A stretch of DNA of 64,000 nt from Gordonia malaquae NBRC 108250 (GCF_000344135.1 NZ_BAOP01000015.1:1-64000), one strand, 5' to 3'. Numbered from the stretch's first letter, positions 15,961-24,579 are shown. A program made the numbers and translations. Notes: generated from the letters alone by a model not told the origin.

Positions 15961-16755
15961 GTGCTCAAAGGATTCAAAGACTTCCTGATGCGGGGGAACG
16001 TCGTCGAATTGGCCACCGCGGTCATCATCGGCGCAGCATTCACCGCCATCGTCACCGCATTCACCGAGAAGATCGTCAACCCGCTGATCGCATCGATTCC
16101 GATCAGCACCGACTACGCCGGCCTCGGTATCCGCCTGCGCGACGGCATGCCCGAGACCTTCGTCGATTTCGGCGCGGTGATCACCGCACTGATCAACTTC
16201 GTGATCGTCGCCGCGGTCGTCTACTTCCTGATCGTCATGCCCTACAACAAGCTGTCCGAGCTTCGTAAGCTCGGCGACGCCGAGGTCGAGGAGGACGAGG
16301 TCTCGCTGCTCACCGAGATCCGCGACCTGCTCGACCCGACCGCCAAGGAGCGCAAGGCCGCAGAGACCGCCGCCGCGAAGGCTGCCGCCGAAGCCGAGGA
16401 GACACGGTTGCGCGACGAGCTGCGCGCCCGCGAGGACGCGGCACGTTTCGACTCCGCAGAACAGCCCAGCTCCCCATTCCCGGAGCAGCCGCAGCAGCCC
16501 AACTACGGCCAGCCCGGCGTCACACAGCAGTTCACCGCTCCCCCGCAGGCCCAACAGCCGTACGGCCAGCCGCAGGCTCCGGCGGGTCCGCCCAGCGGAG
16601 GCTTCCCGACACCCAATCCGGCACCGGGCCAGTACCCGCCGCCCGGAAACCTTCCTCCGGGTCAGTACGCGCCGGGCCAGTACCCGCCGCCGCCCGAGGG
16701 TGGCCAGTTCCCGCAGGGACAGTTCCCGAACGATGGGCCGCGCCACTCGCGCTGA
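15961..16755 (+). CDS. mscL: Large-conductance mechanosensitive channel with long Pro/Gly/Gln tail
   Basis: The first 130 residues are a standard MscL: MLKGFKDFLMRGNVVELATA, pore helix VIIGAAFTAIVTAF, periplasmic loop, second helix VIVAAVVYFLIVMPYNKL, and a charged cytoplasmic helix. A coiled-coil-like Ala/Glu stretch (about 105-165) and a 100-residue tail rich in P, G, Q and Y (repeated QYPPPG/GQYAPGQY units) follow. The total of 264 residues is well above the usual 130-150. The channel releases solutes on osmotic downshock; the tail could tether or gate it. It starts at GTG 15961 with AGGGGGAG upstream. A TAGACT -10-like hexamer lies at 15913-15918. A terminator follows the stop. Confidence 0.92.
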   Translation: MLKGFKDFLMRGNVVELATAVIIGAAFTAIVTAFTEKIVNPLIASIPISTDYAGLGIRLRDGMPETFVDFGAVITALINFVIVAAVVYFLIVMPYNKLSELRKLGDAEVEEDEVSLLTEIRDLLDPTAKERKAAETAAAKAAAEAEETRLRDELRAREDAARFDSAEQPSSPFPEQPQQPNYGQPGVTQQFTAPPQAQQPYGQPQAPAGPPSGGFPTPNPAPGQYPPPGNLPPGQYAPGQYPPPPEGGQFPQGQFPNDGPRHSR

Positions 16756-16770
16756 CACCGGGATCGACAT

Positions 16771-16811
16771 CGAAGAAGGCTCCGTTTTGTGCCGGAACGG
16801 AGCCTTCTTCG
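16771..16811 (+). terminator. Intrinsic terminator of mscL
   Basis: A perfect 16-bp stem (CGAAGAAGGCTCCGTT with AACGGAGCCTTCTTCG) and a 9-nt loop lie 15 bp after the mscL stop. A T-containing tail, TGTTCTCG, follows. Confidence 0.85.
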
Positions 16812-16827
16812 TGTTCTCGTCCCACCG

Positions 16828-16846
16828 ATGTTAGGTTTACCTCCAC
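16828..16846. promoter_or_regulatory. Possible IdeR/DtxR iron box before heme oxygenase
   Basis: Read on the reverse strand the site contains GGTAAACCTAAC, which matches the core GGTTAGCCTAAC of the IdeR/DtxR box at 10 of 12 positions, with weaker flanks (about 12 of 19 overall). It lies 31 bp before the heme-oxygenase start, where an iron-responsive repressor would block transcription. Heme oxygenases of corynebacteria and mycobacteria are iron-regulated. Confidence 0.4.
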
Positions 16847-16877
16847 GATTGACCGTCCTTATCCATGGAGGCCCCGC

Positions 16878-17546
16878 ATGACCGTCGACGCACCCACGAT
16901 CGTCGCTACTGAGGACACGTTGTCCGCAGCGATGAAAAAGGGCTCTGCCGTCGAGCACGAGCAGGCCGAAGGATCGACGTTCATGTCGGCGCTCCTCGAC
17001 GGACGCATGCCTGCCGCCGGGTACGTCGCGTACCTGCGGCGACTCCGCCCGATCTACGCTGCGCTGGAGTCGACAGCGGCTGCACTCGCGGACGATCCGA
17101 TCGCATCCAAAGTCGTCGATCCCGCATTGAACCGGCTCGCCACCATCGACACCGACCTCGCCCACTGGGCGCCGGAGAGCACCGACGACGTCCTCGATTC
17201 GCCTGCCGCCGCTGAATACACGGCCCGTGTCAACGCCTCCGCAGAATGGCCCGGCGCTTTTGTCGCGCACCACTACACCCGGTACCTCGGCGATCTGTCG
17301 GGCGGACAGGCGATCGGCCGCATCCTCGACCGCAATTTCGAACTCGACGGCGCGGGCATCGCGTTCTACGCGTTCGACGAGGTGGGCAAGGTCAAGCCGT
17401 ACAAGGACGCCTACCGCGATCAGCTCGACAAGATCGGCGAGACGCTGACCGCGGACGAACGCGCCCGTCTCGTCGACGAGGTCAAGGTCGCTTTCCGTCT
17501 CAACCAGGCACTGTTCGCCGAACTCAGCCAGCTGTTCCCGAGCTGA
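16878..17546 (+). CDS. hmuO: Heme oxygenase, biliverdin-producing (HmuO type)
   Basis: The 222-residue protein opens host or environmental heme to biliverdin, CO and iron. The proximal heme ligand is His27 in SAVEHEQAEGSTF. The distal-helix glycine motif YTRYLGDLSGGQAIG is intact, and the length matches corynebacterial HmuO. It is alone between two terminators with no heme importer beside it, so it probably serves iron recovery from heme brought in elsewhere. A candidate iron box precedes it. The ATG at 16878 is preceded by GGAGG at 16867. Confidence 0.92.
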   Translation: MTVDAPTIVATEDTLSAAMKKGSAVEHEQAEGSTFMSALLDGRMPAAGYVAYLRRLRPIYAALESTAAALADDPIASKVVDPALNRLATIDTDLAHWAPESTDDVLDSPAAAEYTARVNASAEWPGAFVAHHYTRYLGDLSGGQAIGRILDRNFELDGAGIAFYAFDEVGKVKPYKDAYRDQLDKIGETLTADERARLVDEVKVAFRLNQALFAELSQLFPS

Positions 17547-17554
17547 ATCCAGCC

Positions 17555-17602
17555 ACACTCAAAGGACGGCCTCTCGAATCCGAGAGGCCGTCCTTTGAGT
17601 GT
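17555..17602. terminator. Bidirectional terminator between hmuO and the moaB2 run
   Basis: A perfect 22-bp stem (ACACTCAAAGGACGGCCTCT... paired with its complement at 17581-17602) has a 4-nt loop and is followed by TTTC. It starts 8 bp after the heme-oxygenase stop and ends 1 bp before the stop of the reverse-strand small gene. Confidence 0.9.
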
Positions 17603-17603
17603 T

Positions 17604-17759
17604 TCATCCGTGATGTGGTGGACGGTTCTCGTCGTACCACTCGCGGCCGCGACCGCTGTGCCGACGCTCACCAGGCTCCGTGATCTGCTCCGGCAGGTCG
17701 TCGCCGAACACCGCGTCAAGGCGGCGTCGGCGTTCCCAGTCGGCTTCGTCAGATGTCAC
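17604..17759 (-). CDS. Conserved 51-residue acidic/basic small protein downstream of moaB2
   Basis: GTG at 17759 opens a 51-residue frame with the pattern DWERRRRLDAVFGDDLPEQI, then WYDENRPPHHG at the end. I recognise this pattern from short proteins of other mycolata (WERRRRL-x-x-VFGD-x-LP and a terminal NRPPHH), which supports it as a real gene despite its size. It overlaps the end of moaB2 by 11 bp and stops against the terminator, so it is the last gene of the mprAB-pepD-moaB2 unit. Function is unknown. Charge segregation (basic middle, acidic ends) and the lack of any membrane segment suggest a cytoplasmic binding protein. Confidence 0.7.
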   Translation of the reverse strand: MTSDEADWERRRRLDAVFGDDLPEQITEPGERRHSGRGREWYDENRPPHHG

Positions 17760-18315
17760 TGATGTGCCCGATCACGTGCCGGGCCAGCGGCAACAGTGTC
17801 GCCATGCCGTCGCGGACGGCGGCGCGCGAGTCGGCGATGTTGACCACCACTGTCTGGCCGGAGATGCCGGCGAGGCCACGTGAGAGTCCACCGTCGGTGG
17901 CGCCCGCGGACAGGCCGGAACTGCGAATGGCCTCCTCGACACCTTGCAGACGACGGTCGAGGAGAGGTTCGGTGGCTTCCGGGGTCACGTCGCGAGCTGC
18001 GACGCCGACGCCGCCGACCGACACCACGAGGTCGACACCACCGATGACCGCGGTGTTCAGGGTGTTCCGGATCTCGATCTCGTCGCCGGGAACGGTGACG
18101 GTGGCGTCGACGTGGAATCCGGCCTCTTCGAGCAGTTCGCCCACGAGGGGACCGAGTGAACTGGGGCCTTCGCCGTGCGCGACTCGATCGTCGACGACCA
18201 CCACCAGGGAGCGGGCGAATCCATCTCCGGGCGCAGTGGCTGCGAGTCCCGGGCTTGTCGACCGGGCGGCCGCGTCCGCGGCCTGCGCATCGGGGTCGTC
18301 GAGGATGTCAGTCAT
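17749..18315 (-). CDS. moaB2: MoaB2, MogA/MoaB-family protein with altered catalytic loop
   Basis: The 188-residue MPT-binding-fold protein resembles molybdopterin adenylyltransferases, but key loops differ. The GGTG motif is GGVG (VSVGGVGVAARDVTPEA), and the usual LPGSPAAVRDG segment reads NIADSRAAVRDG. The RDVTPEA part is kept. The start at 18315 is chosen for its AGAGAGG site 6 nt upstream, although an ATG at 18336 overlaps the pepD stop. As in M. tuberculosis (Rv0983-Rv0984) it directly follows pepD. Mycobacterial MoaB2 has been reported to bind the primary sigma factor, so a regulatory rather than cofactor role is plausible. Confidence 0.85.
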   Translation of the reverse strand: MTDILDDPDAQAADAAARSTSPGLAATAPGDGFARSLVVVVDDRVAHGEGPSSLGPLVGELLEEAGFHVDATVTVPGDEIEIRNTLNTAVIGGVDLVVSVGGVGVAARDVTPEATEPLLDRRLQGVEEAIRSSGLSAGATDGGLSRGLAGISGQTVVVNIADSRAAVRDGMATLLPLARHVIGHISDI

Positions 18316-18332
18316 GTCTGCCTCTCTGGATG

Positions 18333-19817
18333 TCATAGCGTGCCGAGGGTGACGTCGACGGTCTTGCTGTCTCCGTTCACCGTGTACGTCACCTTCACCG
18401 TATCCCCCGGAGCGTTGGAACGTACGGCGGCGACGAGAGAATCCGCCGACGTGATGTGACGGTCGTTGACGGCGGTGATGAGTGCACCGACCGGGATCCC
18501 AGCGCGTTCCGCGGGTCCGCCGCGGACGACGTTCGCGACGACTGCTCCGGGCTTCTCCAGATCCGCAGCCGGTCGCACAGACACACCGATGTTCGCCTGG
18601 GTCGCCTTGCCGGAGGTGCGCAACTGGTTGGCGACTCGCATCGCCTGGTCGACGGGGATCGCGAACCCGAGACCGATGCTGCCCGACTCCGAACCCGTAC
18701 TCGCGCCGAGCGTGGCGATCGCCGTGTTGATGCCGATGAGGGCGCCAGCCGAGTTGATCAGCGCGCCACCTGAGTTGCCGGGATTGATGGCAGCATCGGT
18801 CTGGATCGCATCGATCACCGAGTCCTGGCCGTCCGCGCCGGACGTCGACACCGGACGGTTCAGTGCGGAGATGATTCCGGTGGTGACAGTGCCCTCCAGG
18901 CCGAGCGGCGAACCGATCGCGATCACGTTCTGACCGACGGTCAGGTTGTCGGACTTTCCGATCGTGATGGGAGTGAGGCCGGTCTTGTCCGCCTTGATCA
19001 CGGCGACGTCCGACACCGGATCGGCGCCGAGCACACGGGCCCTGGCACGCGACCCGTCGCTGAAGCTGACCAGGACCTGCATGTTCGGTCCGCCGACCAC
19101 ATGGTTGTTGGTCAGGATGGTGCCGTCGTCCGACAGCACGACACCTGAGCCGGAGCCGACCTCACGTCCGTTCGAGACGGTGATCGACACCACGGACGGC
19201 AGTACACGCGCCGCAGTCTCCTGGACCGATCCGGGAGCGGCGGGCGGCTGCGCGGTCTGCGTCGGGCCGGTCGCGATCGAGGTGTCGGTGTTCGACGACG
19301 TGCCGTTGCGGTCGGAGACCAGGTACCCGACTCCGCCGCCGACGCCGCCCGCGAGCACCGCGACGACGGCGGCGCCCACGAGGAGCTTCTTACCCGACCC
19401 GCCGCGACCCGAGCCGCCCCCCGGAGCCGGATCCGAGCCGATCGGCGGAAGCGATCCCGTCGGCGGTCCGCTCGGCGACGCGGCGGCGAACTGACCGGTG
19501 CCGTACGGCTGCTGGTAGGGCGTGGTGGACGGCGCGCCGTACGGTGCTGTCGTAGCTGCGGCCCCGTAAGCCCCGGACTGATGCTGAGGCGCCTGATATT
19601 GGGGCGCCTGGTACGCGGGGGTCACGGTCGTCGGCTGTTGGGCGGCGAATCCACCGGTCGAGGTGACGCCGGTCGGGGCGTCGAACGGGCTCGAAGCGGC
19701 ACCGGCGTCGCTCCCGGGAAGCGGCGGGAGCTTCGAGTACGGAGTCGGCGCGGGATTGTTCTGCGCCGTGAAGTCGTCTTGTCGATCCGAGGGGTCGCGG
19801 TATCCGCCGTCAGTCAT
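18333..19817 (-). CDS. pepD: HtrA/DegP-type serine protease PepD
   Basis: The 494-residue envelope protease has a disordered, Pro/Gln/Tyr-rich cytoplasmic N-terminus (1-140) and one membrane helix (about 145-167). A trypsin-like domain carries the triad His239 (TILTNNHVV), Asp270 (SDVAVIKAD) and Ser349 (NPGNSGGAL). A C-terminal PDZ domain (about 400-490) ends VDVTLGTL. The start at 19817 (MTDGGYRD) is preferred to an upstream Met that has no homology. It follows mprB by 81 bp. In mycobacteria MprAB and SigE control pepD, and the protease degrades or chaperones misfolded envelope proteins. Confidence 0.92.
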   Translation of the reverse strand: MTDGGYRDPSDRQDDFTAQNNPAPTPYSKLPPLPGSDAGAASSPFDAPTGVTSTGGFAAQQPTTVTPAYQAPQYQAPQHQSGAYGAAATTAPYGAPSTTPYQQPYGTGQFAAASPSGPPTGSLPPIGSDPAPGGGSGRGGSGKKLLVGAAVVAVLAGGVGGGVGYLVSDRNGTSSNTDTSIATGPTQTAQPPAAPGSVQETAARVLPSVVSITVSNGREVGSGSGVVLSDDGTILTNNHVVGGPNMQVLVSFSDGSRARARVLGADPVSDVAVIKADKTGLTPITIGKSDNLTVGQNVIAIGSPLGLEGTVTTGIISALNRPVSTSGADGQDSVIDAIQTDAAINPGNSGGALINSAGALIGINTAIATLGASTGSESGSIGLGFAIPVDQAMRVANQLRTSGKATQANIGVSVRPAADLEKPGAVVANVVRGGPAERAGIPVGALITAVNDRHITSADSLVAAVRSNAPGDTVKVTYTVNGDSKTVDVTLGTL

Positions 19818-19898
19818 GATTGTCAGCCTAGGCCAGGAGACTGTGAAGTCGGTCAAAGGATCCTGGGAATCCGTCCCATGACCGACGCCGCCTGCTTT

Positions 19899-21350
19899 TC
19901 ATCGACGGACGACAACAGGGTCGGGTTCGGTGTGCAGCGCCGACCCCGGCAGGCGCATGCGGATCAGGGCGCCGCCTTCCGACGACGATTCCGCGACGAC
20001 GGAACCGCCGAGGCGCACCACCACCTGCCGGACGATCGCAAGCCCGAGACCCGATCCGGGCATCGACCGAGTGGCGTCGGCACGGTAGAAGCGCTCGAAC
20101 ACGCGCTCACGGTCTTCCGGCGGGATACCCGGCCCGGCGTCCGCGACGGACAGTTCAGCCGTCTGCAGCCCCACTTGATGAAGACGCACATGGACGGTGC
20201 GTCCCGGCGGGCTCCACTTGGCGGCGTTGTCGAGCACGTTGAGCACGGCACGTGCCAGTCCGTGTTCCTCACCGAAGACGAACCACGGCGACGTCTGGAC
20301 ATCGAACTCGATGTCGGCACGACGGCGTCGGACCCGGAGCAGCGCATCGTCGATGACCGACTCGAGTGCGACCTCTTCGTGGACGGTGTCGAGTGAGTCG
20401 TCGCGAGCGAGGTCGACGAGGTCGCCGACCAGAGTCGACAGTTCCTCTATCTGAGCCATCACATCCGACCGCAGTTCCACCATGTCTGAGGCGGGGATCG
20501 GTGGCGCACCGGGCGCTGACGAGGCTATGAGCAGTTCCAAGTTGGTCCGCAGGGACGTGAGCGGCGTCTTCAACTCGTGACCTGCGTCGGCGACCAGCCG
20601 CGCCTGCTGGTCGCGGGATTCGGCGAGCGCGCCGAGCATCGTGTTGAAGCTCTCGGTGAGGCGGGCCAGCTCATCGGTGCCGGTCACCGGTATCGGTCTC
20701 AGGTCCTGGGTCTTCGCGACTCGCTCGACGGCTTCGGTCAGGCGACCCACCGGACGCAGACCGCCCCGCGCCACCGCTGTTCCGGCGAGGGCCGCGAACG
20801 CCACTCCCACCCCGCCCGCGACGAACAGCACAGATGCGAGCCGTTTCAGGATGGCGTCGGTGCGGTCGAGCGACTCGGCGAGCATCAGGGTGCTGCCGTT
20901 CGACAGTTTGCGGGCGAGCACCCGGTGGTTCGACGTGGTCCGCAGACTCTGGTTCAGCTTTCCGGGCGGGTTCACCGATCCGATGATCTGTCGTTCGGTG
21001 TCGCCGTACGGCACTTCACCCAGCATCAGCGTGTGTCCTGTCGGTTCGACGAGCGCGATCGAGATCGACGTCGAGAACACTGTTCCGGCGAGGAGATCCT
21101 CTGGACCGTTGCTGAGGCGCCCCAGTTTCGACAGCACGGTCATCCCGTCGGCGCGGGTGATCAGCTGCGTGTCGACGTCGCGGTACAGCGATCGGGAGAC
21201 GACGAAGTACGCCGCGCCCGCCATGAGGGTCGCCGACAGGAGGACGACCGCGGCGGCGAGCAGCGCGACGCGGTTCCGCAGCGACACCGATCGGGTCAGT
21301 GCGTTCGGCGCACGCATCGGTCGATGTGCTCGGCTCGTCAGGAAACTCAT
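19899..21350 (-). CDS. mprB: Sensor histidine kinase MprB
   Basis: The 483-residue kinase has two membrane helices (about 29-51 and 171-194) flanking a 120-residue extracytoplasmic sensor. A HAMP region follows, then the phosphoacceptor His258 in ADAGHELKTPLTSLRTNLE, and ATPase boxes NVLDNAAKWSP, VADAGPGIPPEDRERVFERF and GSGLGLAIVRQV. The first codon directly abuts the mprA stop with no gap. Order mprA-mprB-pepD-moaB2 is the same as Rv0981-Rv0984, where the kinase responds to envelope stress and interacts with DnaK and PepD. The short cytoplasmic N-terminus with several Arg is typical. Confidence 0.92.
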   Translation of the reverse strand: MSFLTSRAHRPMRAPNALTRSVSLRNRVALLAAAVVLLSATLMAGAAYFVVSRSLYRDVDTQLITRADGMTVLSKLGRLSNGPEDLLAGTVFSTSISIALVEPTGHTLMLGEVPYGDTERQIIGSVNPPGKLNQSLRTTSNHRVLARKLSNGSTLMLAESLDRTDAILKRLASVLFVAGGVGVAFAALAGTAVARGGLRPVGRLTEAVERVAKTQDLRPIPVTGTDELARLTESFNTMLGALAESRDQQARLVADAGHELKTPLTSLRTNLELLIASSAPGAPPIPASDMVELRSDVMAQIEELSTLVGDLVDLARDDSLDTVHEEVALESVIDDALLRVRRRRADIEFDVQTSPWFVFGEEHGLARAVLNVLDNAAKWSPPGRTVHVRLHQVGLQTAELSVADAGPGIPPEDRERVFERFYRADATRSMPGSGLGLAIVRQVVVRLGGSVVAESSSEGGALIRMRLPGSALHTEPDPVVVRR

Positions 21351-22040
21351 CTAGGGTGCGGAGCTCTCACGGAGCACGTAGCCGACGCCGCGCACCGTGT
21401 GGATGAGTCGCGGTTCGCCGTCTGCCTCGGTCTTGCGCCGCAGGTAGCCGATGTACACCTCGAGAGCGTTGCCCGAGGTCGGGAAGTCGTAACCCCACAC
21501 CTCTTCCAGGATCCGACTGCGCGTCAAGACCCGCTTGGGGTTCGCCATCAGCATCTCCATGAGCGCGAACTCGGTTCGTGTCAGGCTGATCTGACGTTCG
21601 CCTCGTGTCACCTCACGAGTCACCGGGTCGAGGGTGAGGTCGGTGAAGCTGACCGCTTCCGATCCCTCCTCGTCCTCCCGCGCCGTGCGCCGCAGCAGCG
21701 ACCGGACTCGAGCGAGGAGTTCTTCCAAGGCGAACGGCTTGGGCAGGTAGTCGTCGGCGCCCGCGTCGAGTCCGGCCACCCTCTCGGACACCGAGTCGCG
21801 TGCGGTGAGCACCAGGATCGGCAGGTCGTCGCCCGCGGACCGGAGTCGGCGGCACACCTCCAGACCGTCCAGGCGCGGCATCATCACATCGAGCACCAGC
21901 ATGTCGGGGCGATCGGCGATCACCTTCTCGAGTGCTTCGAGGCCGTCGCCCGCCGTGTCGACGGTGTAGCCGTTGAAGGACAGGGACCGACGAAGGGACT
22001 CTCGGACGGCCCGATCGTCGTCGACCACGAGTATGCGCAT
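21351..22040 (-). CDS. mprA: OmpR-family response regulator MprA
   Basis: The 229-residue regulator has the receiver acidic pair VVDDD, phosphoacceptor Asp51 in VLDVMMP, and Thr/Lys switch residues VLTARDS and YLPKPF. The OmpR winged helix carries [17 protein letters not shown] and [10 protein letters not shown]. It heads the mprAB-pepD-moaB2 stress unit and lies 50 bp after the stop of fprB on the same strand, so read-through from the fprB message is possible. In M. tuberculosis MprA activates sigE, sigB, pepD and itself. Loosely repeated CTCAG-like words occur just upstream but were too weak to call. Confidence 0.93.
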   Translation of the reverse strand: MRILVVDDDRAVRESLRRSLSFNGYTVDTAGDGLEALEKVIADRPDMLVLDVMMPRLDGLEVCRRLRSAGDDLPILVLTARDSVSERVAGLDAGADDYLPKPFALEELLARVRSLLRRTAREDEEGSEAVSFTDLTLDPVTREVTRGERQISLTRTEFALMEMLMANPKRVLTRSRILEEVWGYDFPTSGNALEVYIGYLRRKTEADGEPRLIHTVRGVGYVLRESSAP

Positions 22041-22090
22041 GCCTACAGTCTTATCGTCTCTACTTCAGATCCTGCTGAGAAACACGCGGG

Positions 22091-23665
22091 TCACCGTCGC
22101 CTGCGGGCCACCGCGAGCATGTCCGACACTTCGGTGAACTTGATCCGCGGGCGTCCGACAGCCTGTCCCCTCGCCCGCTCGGCGCGATCGATGGACCGCA
22201 CGCCGCGGTATCGGACGAGGTTGGGCGACCTGTTCTGCACGAGCGTGCGGAAGTCGTCCGGACCGTGCGCGGTCCTGGGCAGACGCCCTGCCGCGGCGTC
22301 GTCGATGAATGCCTCCACGGTGGCGATCGCGTGCGCCTTGTTGGCGCCGATCCCTCCGATGGCCCCGCGCGCCGCCCACCCGAGGGCGTACACGCCGGGG
22401 ATCGCTTCGCCTGTCTCGTTGATCACTCTGCCGTCGGCGTTGGGGATGACGCCGCGTGCGTCGTCGAAGGGCAGACCGTCGAGGCGCACCCCGCGGTACC
22501 CGATGGAACGGACGACGACGTCGGTGGTGATGTCGTGCGTCAGGTCGCCTGTCGTCACACTGACGGCTCTGACCTGTCCTCGATCACCCGCGGAGATCTG
22601 TTCGACGGCACTGTGGAACAGCAGGACGATTCGTCGCCGTTCGGGCACGGGCGGACCGTCGAGTCCCAGCCCGTCGGGGTTGTCGGCGACGATCACGTCG
22701 ACCCCTGGAAGTTCTTGCAGTGCCCGGAACTCGGCTGCTGTGTACGCGGCGTCGGCCTGACCTCGTCGACCGAGCAGCACGACTTCCCGGATGTCCTGTC
22801 TCTCCAGGAGGGCCAGTGCCCGGTCGGCGATGTCGGTGGCGGCCAGCGCGTCCGGCGACGACACCAGGATTCGCGCGACGTCGAGAGCCACGTTGCCGGT
22901 TCCCACGATCACGGCGCGTCCCACTCCGTCTTCGGGAATCGGCGGCCCTTCCGCACCTGGATATGCGTTGTACCAGGCGACCAGATCGGTGGCGGCCGTC
23001 GAACCGGGCAGGTCTTCACCCGGCACTCCGAGCGCTCTGGAGTCGGGTGCGCCGACCGCGTAGAAGACGGCGTCGAAGTGGTCGGCCAGTTCCGCCGGGG
23101 TGACGGCGGATGGGCCGTCGCCGATCTCGACACCGCCGAGCAGATGGACCCGCCGGTCGCGATAAAGCAGGTCGAAGGTCCGGAGGACGCCTTTGGTGCC
23201 AGGGTGATCGGGTGCGACGCCTGCGCGGACGAGACCTCCGGGCGTCGGCAGCCTGTCGATCACCGTGACATCGGCGTCGGTACGTCCGATCAACGTGCGG
23301 ACGGCGTACCCGCCCGACGGGCCGGTGCCGACCACTGCCACTCGGAGTCCGTCCGGCAGACGAGGGATCACCGGGTACACGATGTCCGACCATCCCGATG
23401 AGATGTCCGGGTTGTCGCGGTAGAAGGCGGCGTTGACCTCGATGAACACCTTGTCCCGCTCGCCGAGGCGATCGGCCGGGTAGATCGCGTCGACCGGGCA
23501 CGCGTCTGCGCACGCCCCGCAGTCGATGCACGCGACCGGATCGATGTGGAGGATGTCCGACGACCCGAATCCTCGTTCCTCGGGAGTCGGGTGAATGCAG
23601 TTCACCGGGCACACGGAGACGCACGCGGCGTCGCTGCAGCACGACTGCGTGATGACGTGGGCCAT
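22091..23665 (-). CDS. fprB: Ferredoxin--NADP reductase with fused ferredoxin domain (FprB type)
   Basis: The 524-residue fusion begins with a 7Fe-type ferredoxin: CCSDAACVSVCPVNC then CIDCGACADACP (about 9-20 and 45-57). An adrenodoxin-reductase-like flavoprotein follows, with FAD site VVGTGPSGGYAVRTL, PGGLVRAGVAPDHPG, and NADP site VIVGTGNVALDVARIL. The ATG at 23665 shares a base with the stop of the AurF-like gene (TGATG), so the pair is translationally coupled. The same pair is Rv0885-Rv0886. It presumably delivers electrons from NADPH to the diiron oxygenase upstream. Confidence 0.93.
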   Translation of the reverse strand: MAHVITQSCCSDAACVSVCPVNCIHPTPEERGFGSSDILHIDPVACIDCGACADACPVDAIYPADRLGERDKVFIEVNAAFYRDNPDISSGWSDIVYPVIPRLPDGLRVAVVGTGPSGGYAVRTLIGRTDADVTVIDRLPTPGGLVRAGVAPDHPGTKGVLRTFDLLYRDRRVHLLGGVEIGDGPSAVTPAELADHFDAVFYAVGAPDSRALGVPGEDLPGSTAATDLVAWYNAYPGAEGPPIPEDGVGRAVIVGTGNVALDVARILVSSPDALAATDIADRALALLERQDIREVVLLGRRGQADAAYTAAEFRALQELPGVDVIVADNPDGLGLDGPPVPERRRIVLLFHSAVEQISAGDRGQVRAVSVTTGDLTHDITTDVVVRSIGYRGVRLDGLPFDDARGVIPNADGRVINETGEAIPGVYALGWAARGAIGGIGANKAHAIATVEAFIDDAAAGRLPRTAHGPDDFRTLVQNRSPNLVRYRGVRSIDRAERARGQAVGRPRIKFTEVSDMLAVARRRR

Positions 23666-24579
23666 CAGATCATGTGGACGCGGCGGTAGTTGCGCCGCGC
23701 GGCCCGCGTCAGCAGCCCCACGTCGTCGAGGAACTCCATCAGATGCGTGCAGTTGCTGCGGACCATCGCGTGGAAGTGCTTGTTGGTGCGACGTTCGGCG
23801 AGCGCACGGTCCACGTCGAGTCCCGCGTTCGCGTACACCTGCGGCTGGACCAGGTTCGACACGATGTACAGCGCACCGAGGGAGGTGTAGAGCGCGCAGA
23901 ATCGCCGCTTGAGCGGACTCATGCCTGCCATCGACTCGCGGACCTGCTCGCGGGCGAACTTCATGTGCCGAGACTCTTCGAGCACGTGGATCTCGTTGAT
24001 CGTGCGGATGAACGGGAGCACTCGTTCGTCGCGCATGCAGCCGCGCTGGAACACGTCGAGGATCTCTTCGGCGACCAGAATGCCGGCGTACGAGACCGCT
24101 CCGCGTGCCGTGTGCTGGAAGATCTTTCCGAGACGACCGATGCGACGCGGCGGGTGATACGACGTACCGACCATCTTCGACGACGCCTTCGCGAACATGA
24201 TCGAGTGGCGGCATTCGTCGGCGATCTCGGTGAGCGCGAACTGAAACTCCGGCTCGTGGTATCGGCCGAGGTACTGATCGCGCAGCACCAATTCCTGCAG
24301 GATCATCTCGAACCAGATGCCGACGTTCATGATCGACGCGAACTCATGCCGAGTCAGTGTCACCTGCTGCTCGACGGTCAGCTCGTTCCAGTAGTCGGTC
24401 CCGTACAACGTGGACCACTCCGGGCTGCAGCCGTAGTGCGCCGGGTCCATCGGTTCGGACCAGTCGATCTCCGTCATCGCGTTTCGCGAGAGTCGCGCGG
24501 CGGACTCCACCAGTCGCTGCGACACTTCGTCCACCCCACGGTCAGGTGTGCTCATCGAGGCGTTCTCGAGAATGGTCAT
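23665..24579 (-). CDS. AurF-like diiron oxygenase
   Basis: The 304-residue helical protein belongs to the p-aminobenzoate N-oxygenase AurF/DUF3066 family. Diiron ligand motifs are visible: HEFASIMN (about 78-85), E96 region, DECRH (121-125), AEEI (170-173) and EESRHMKFARE (201-211). The ATG at 24579 has GGGAG 6 nt upstream. It is co-translated with the ferredoxin-reductase fusion, which makes a self-contained oxygenase with its electron donor. The substrate is unknown; the M. tuberculosis pair Rv0885-Rv0886 is also uncharacterised. A 7-6-7 palindrome lies 22 bp before the start. Confidence 0.87.
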   Translation of the reverse strand: MTILENASMSTPDRGVDEVSQRLVESAARLSRNAMTEIDWSEPMDPAHYGCSPEWSTLYGTDYWNELTVEQQVTLTRHEFASIMNVGIWFEMILQELVLRDQYLGRYHEPEFQFALTEIADECRHSIMFAKASSKMVGTSYHPPRRIGRLGKIFQHTARGAVSYAGILVAEEILDVFQRGCMRDERVLPFIRTINEIHVLEESRHMKFAREQVRESMAGMSPLKRRFCALYTSLGALYIVSNLVQPQVYANAGLDVDRALAERRTNKHFHAMVRSNCTHLMEFLDDVGLLTRAARRNYRRVHMI

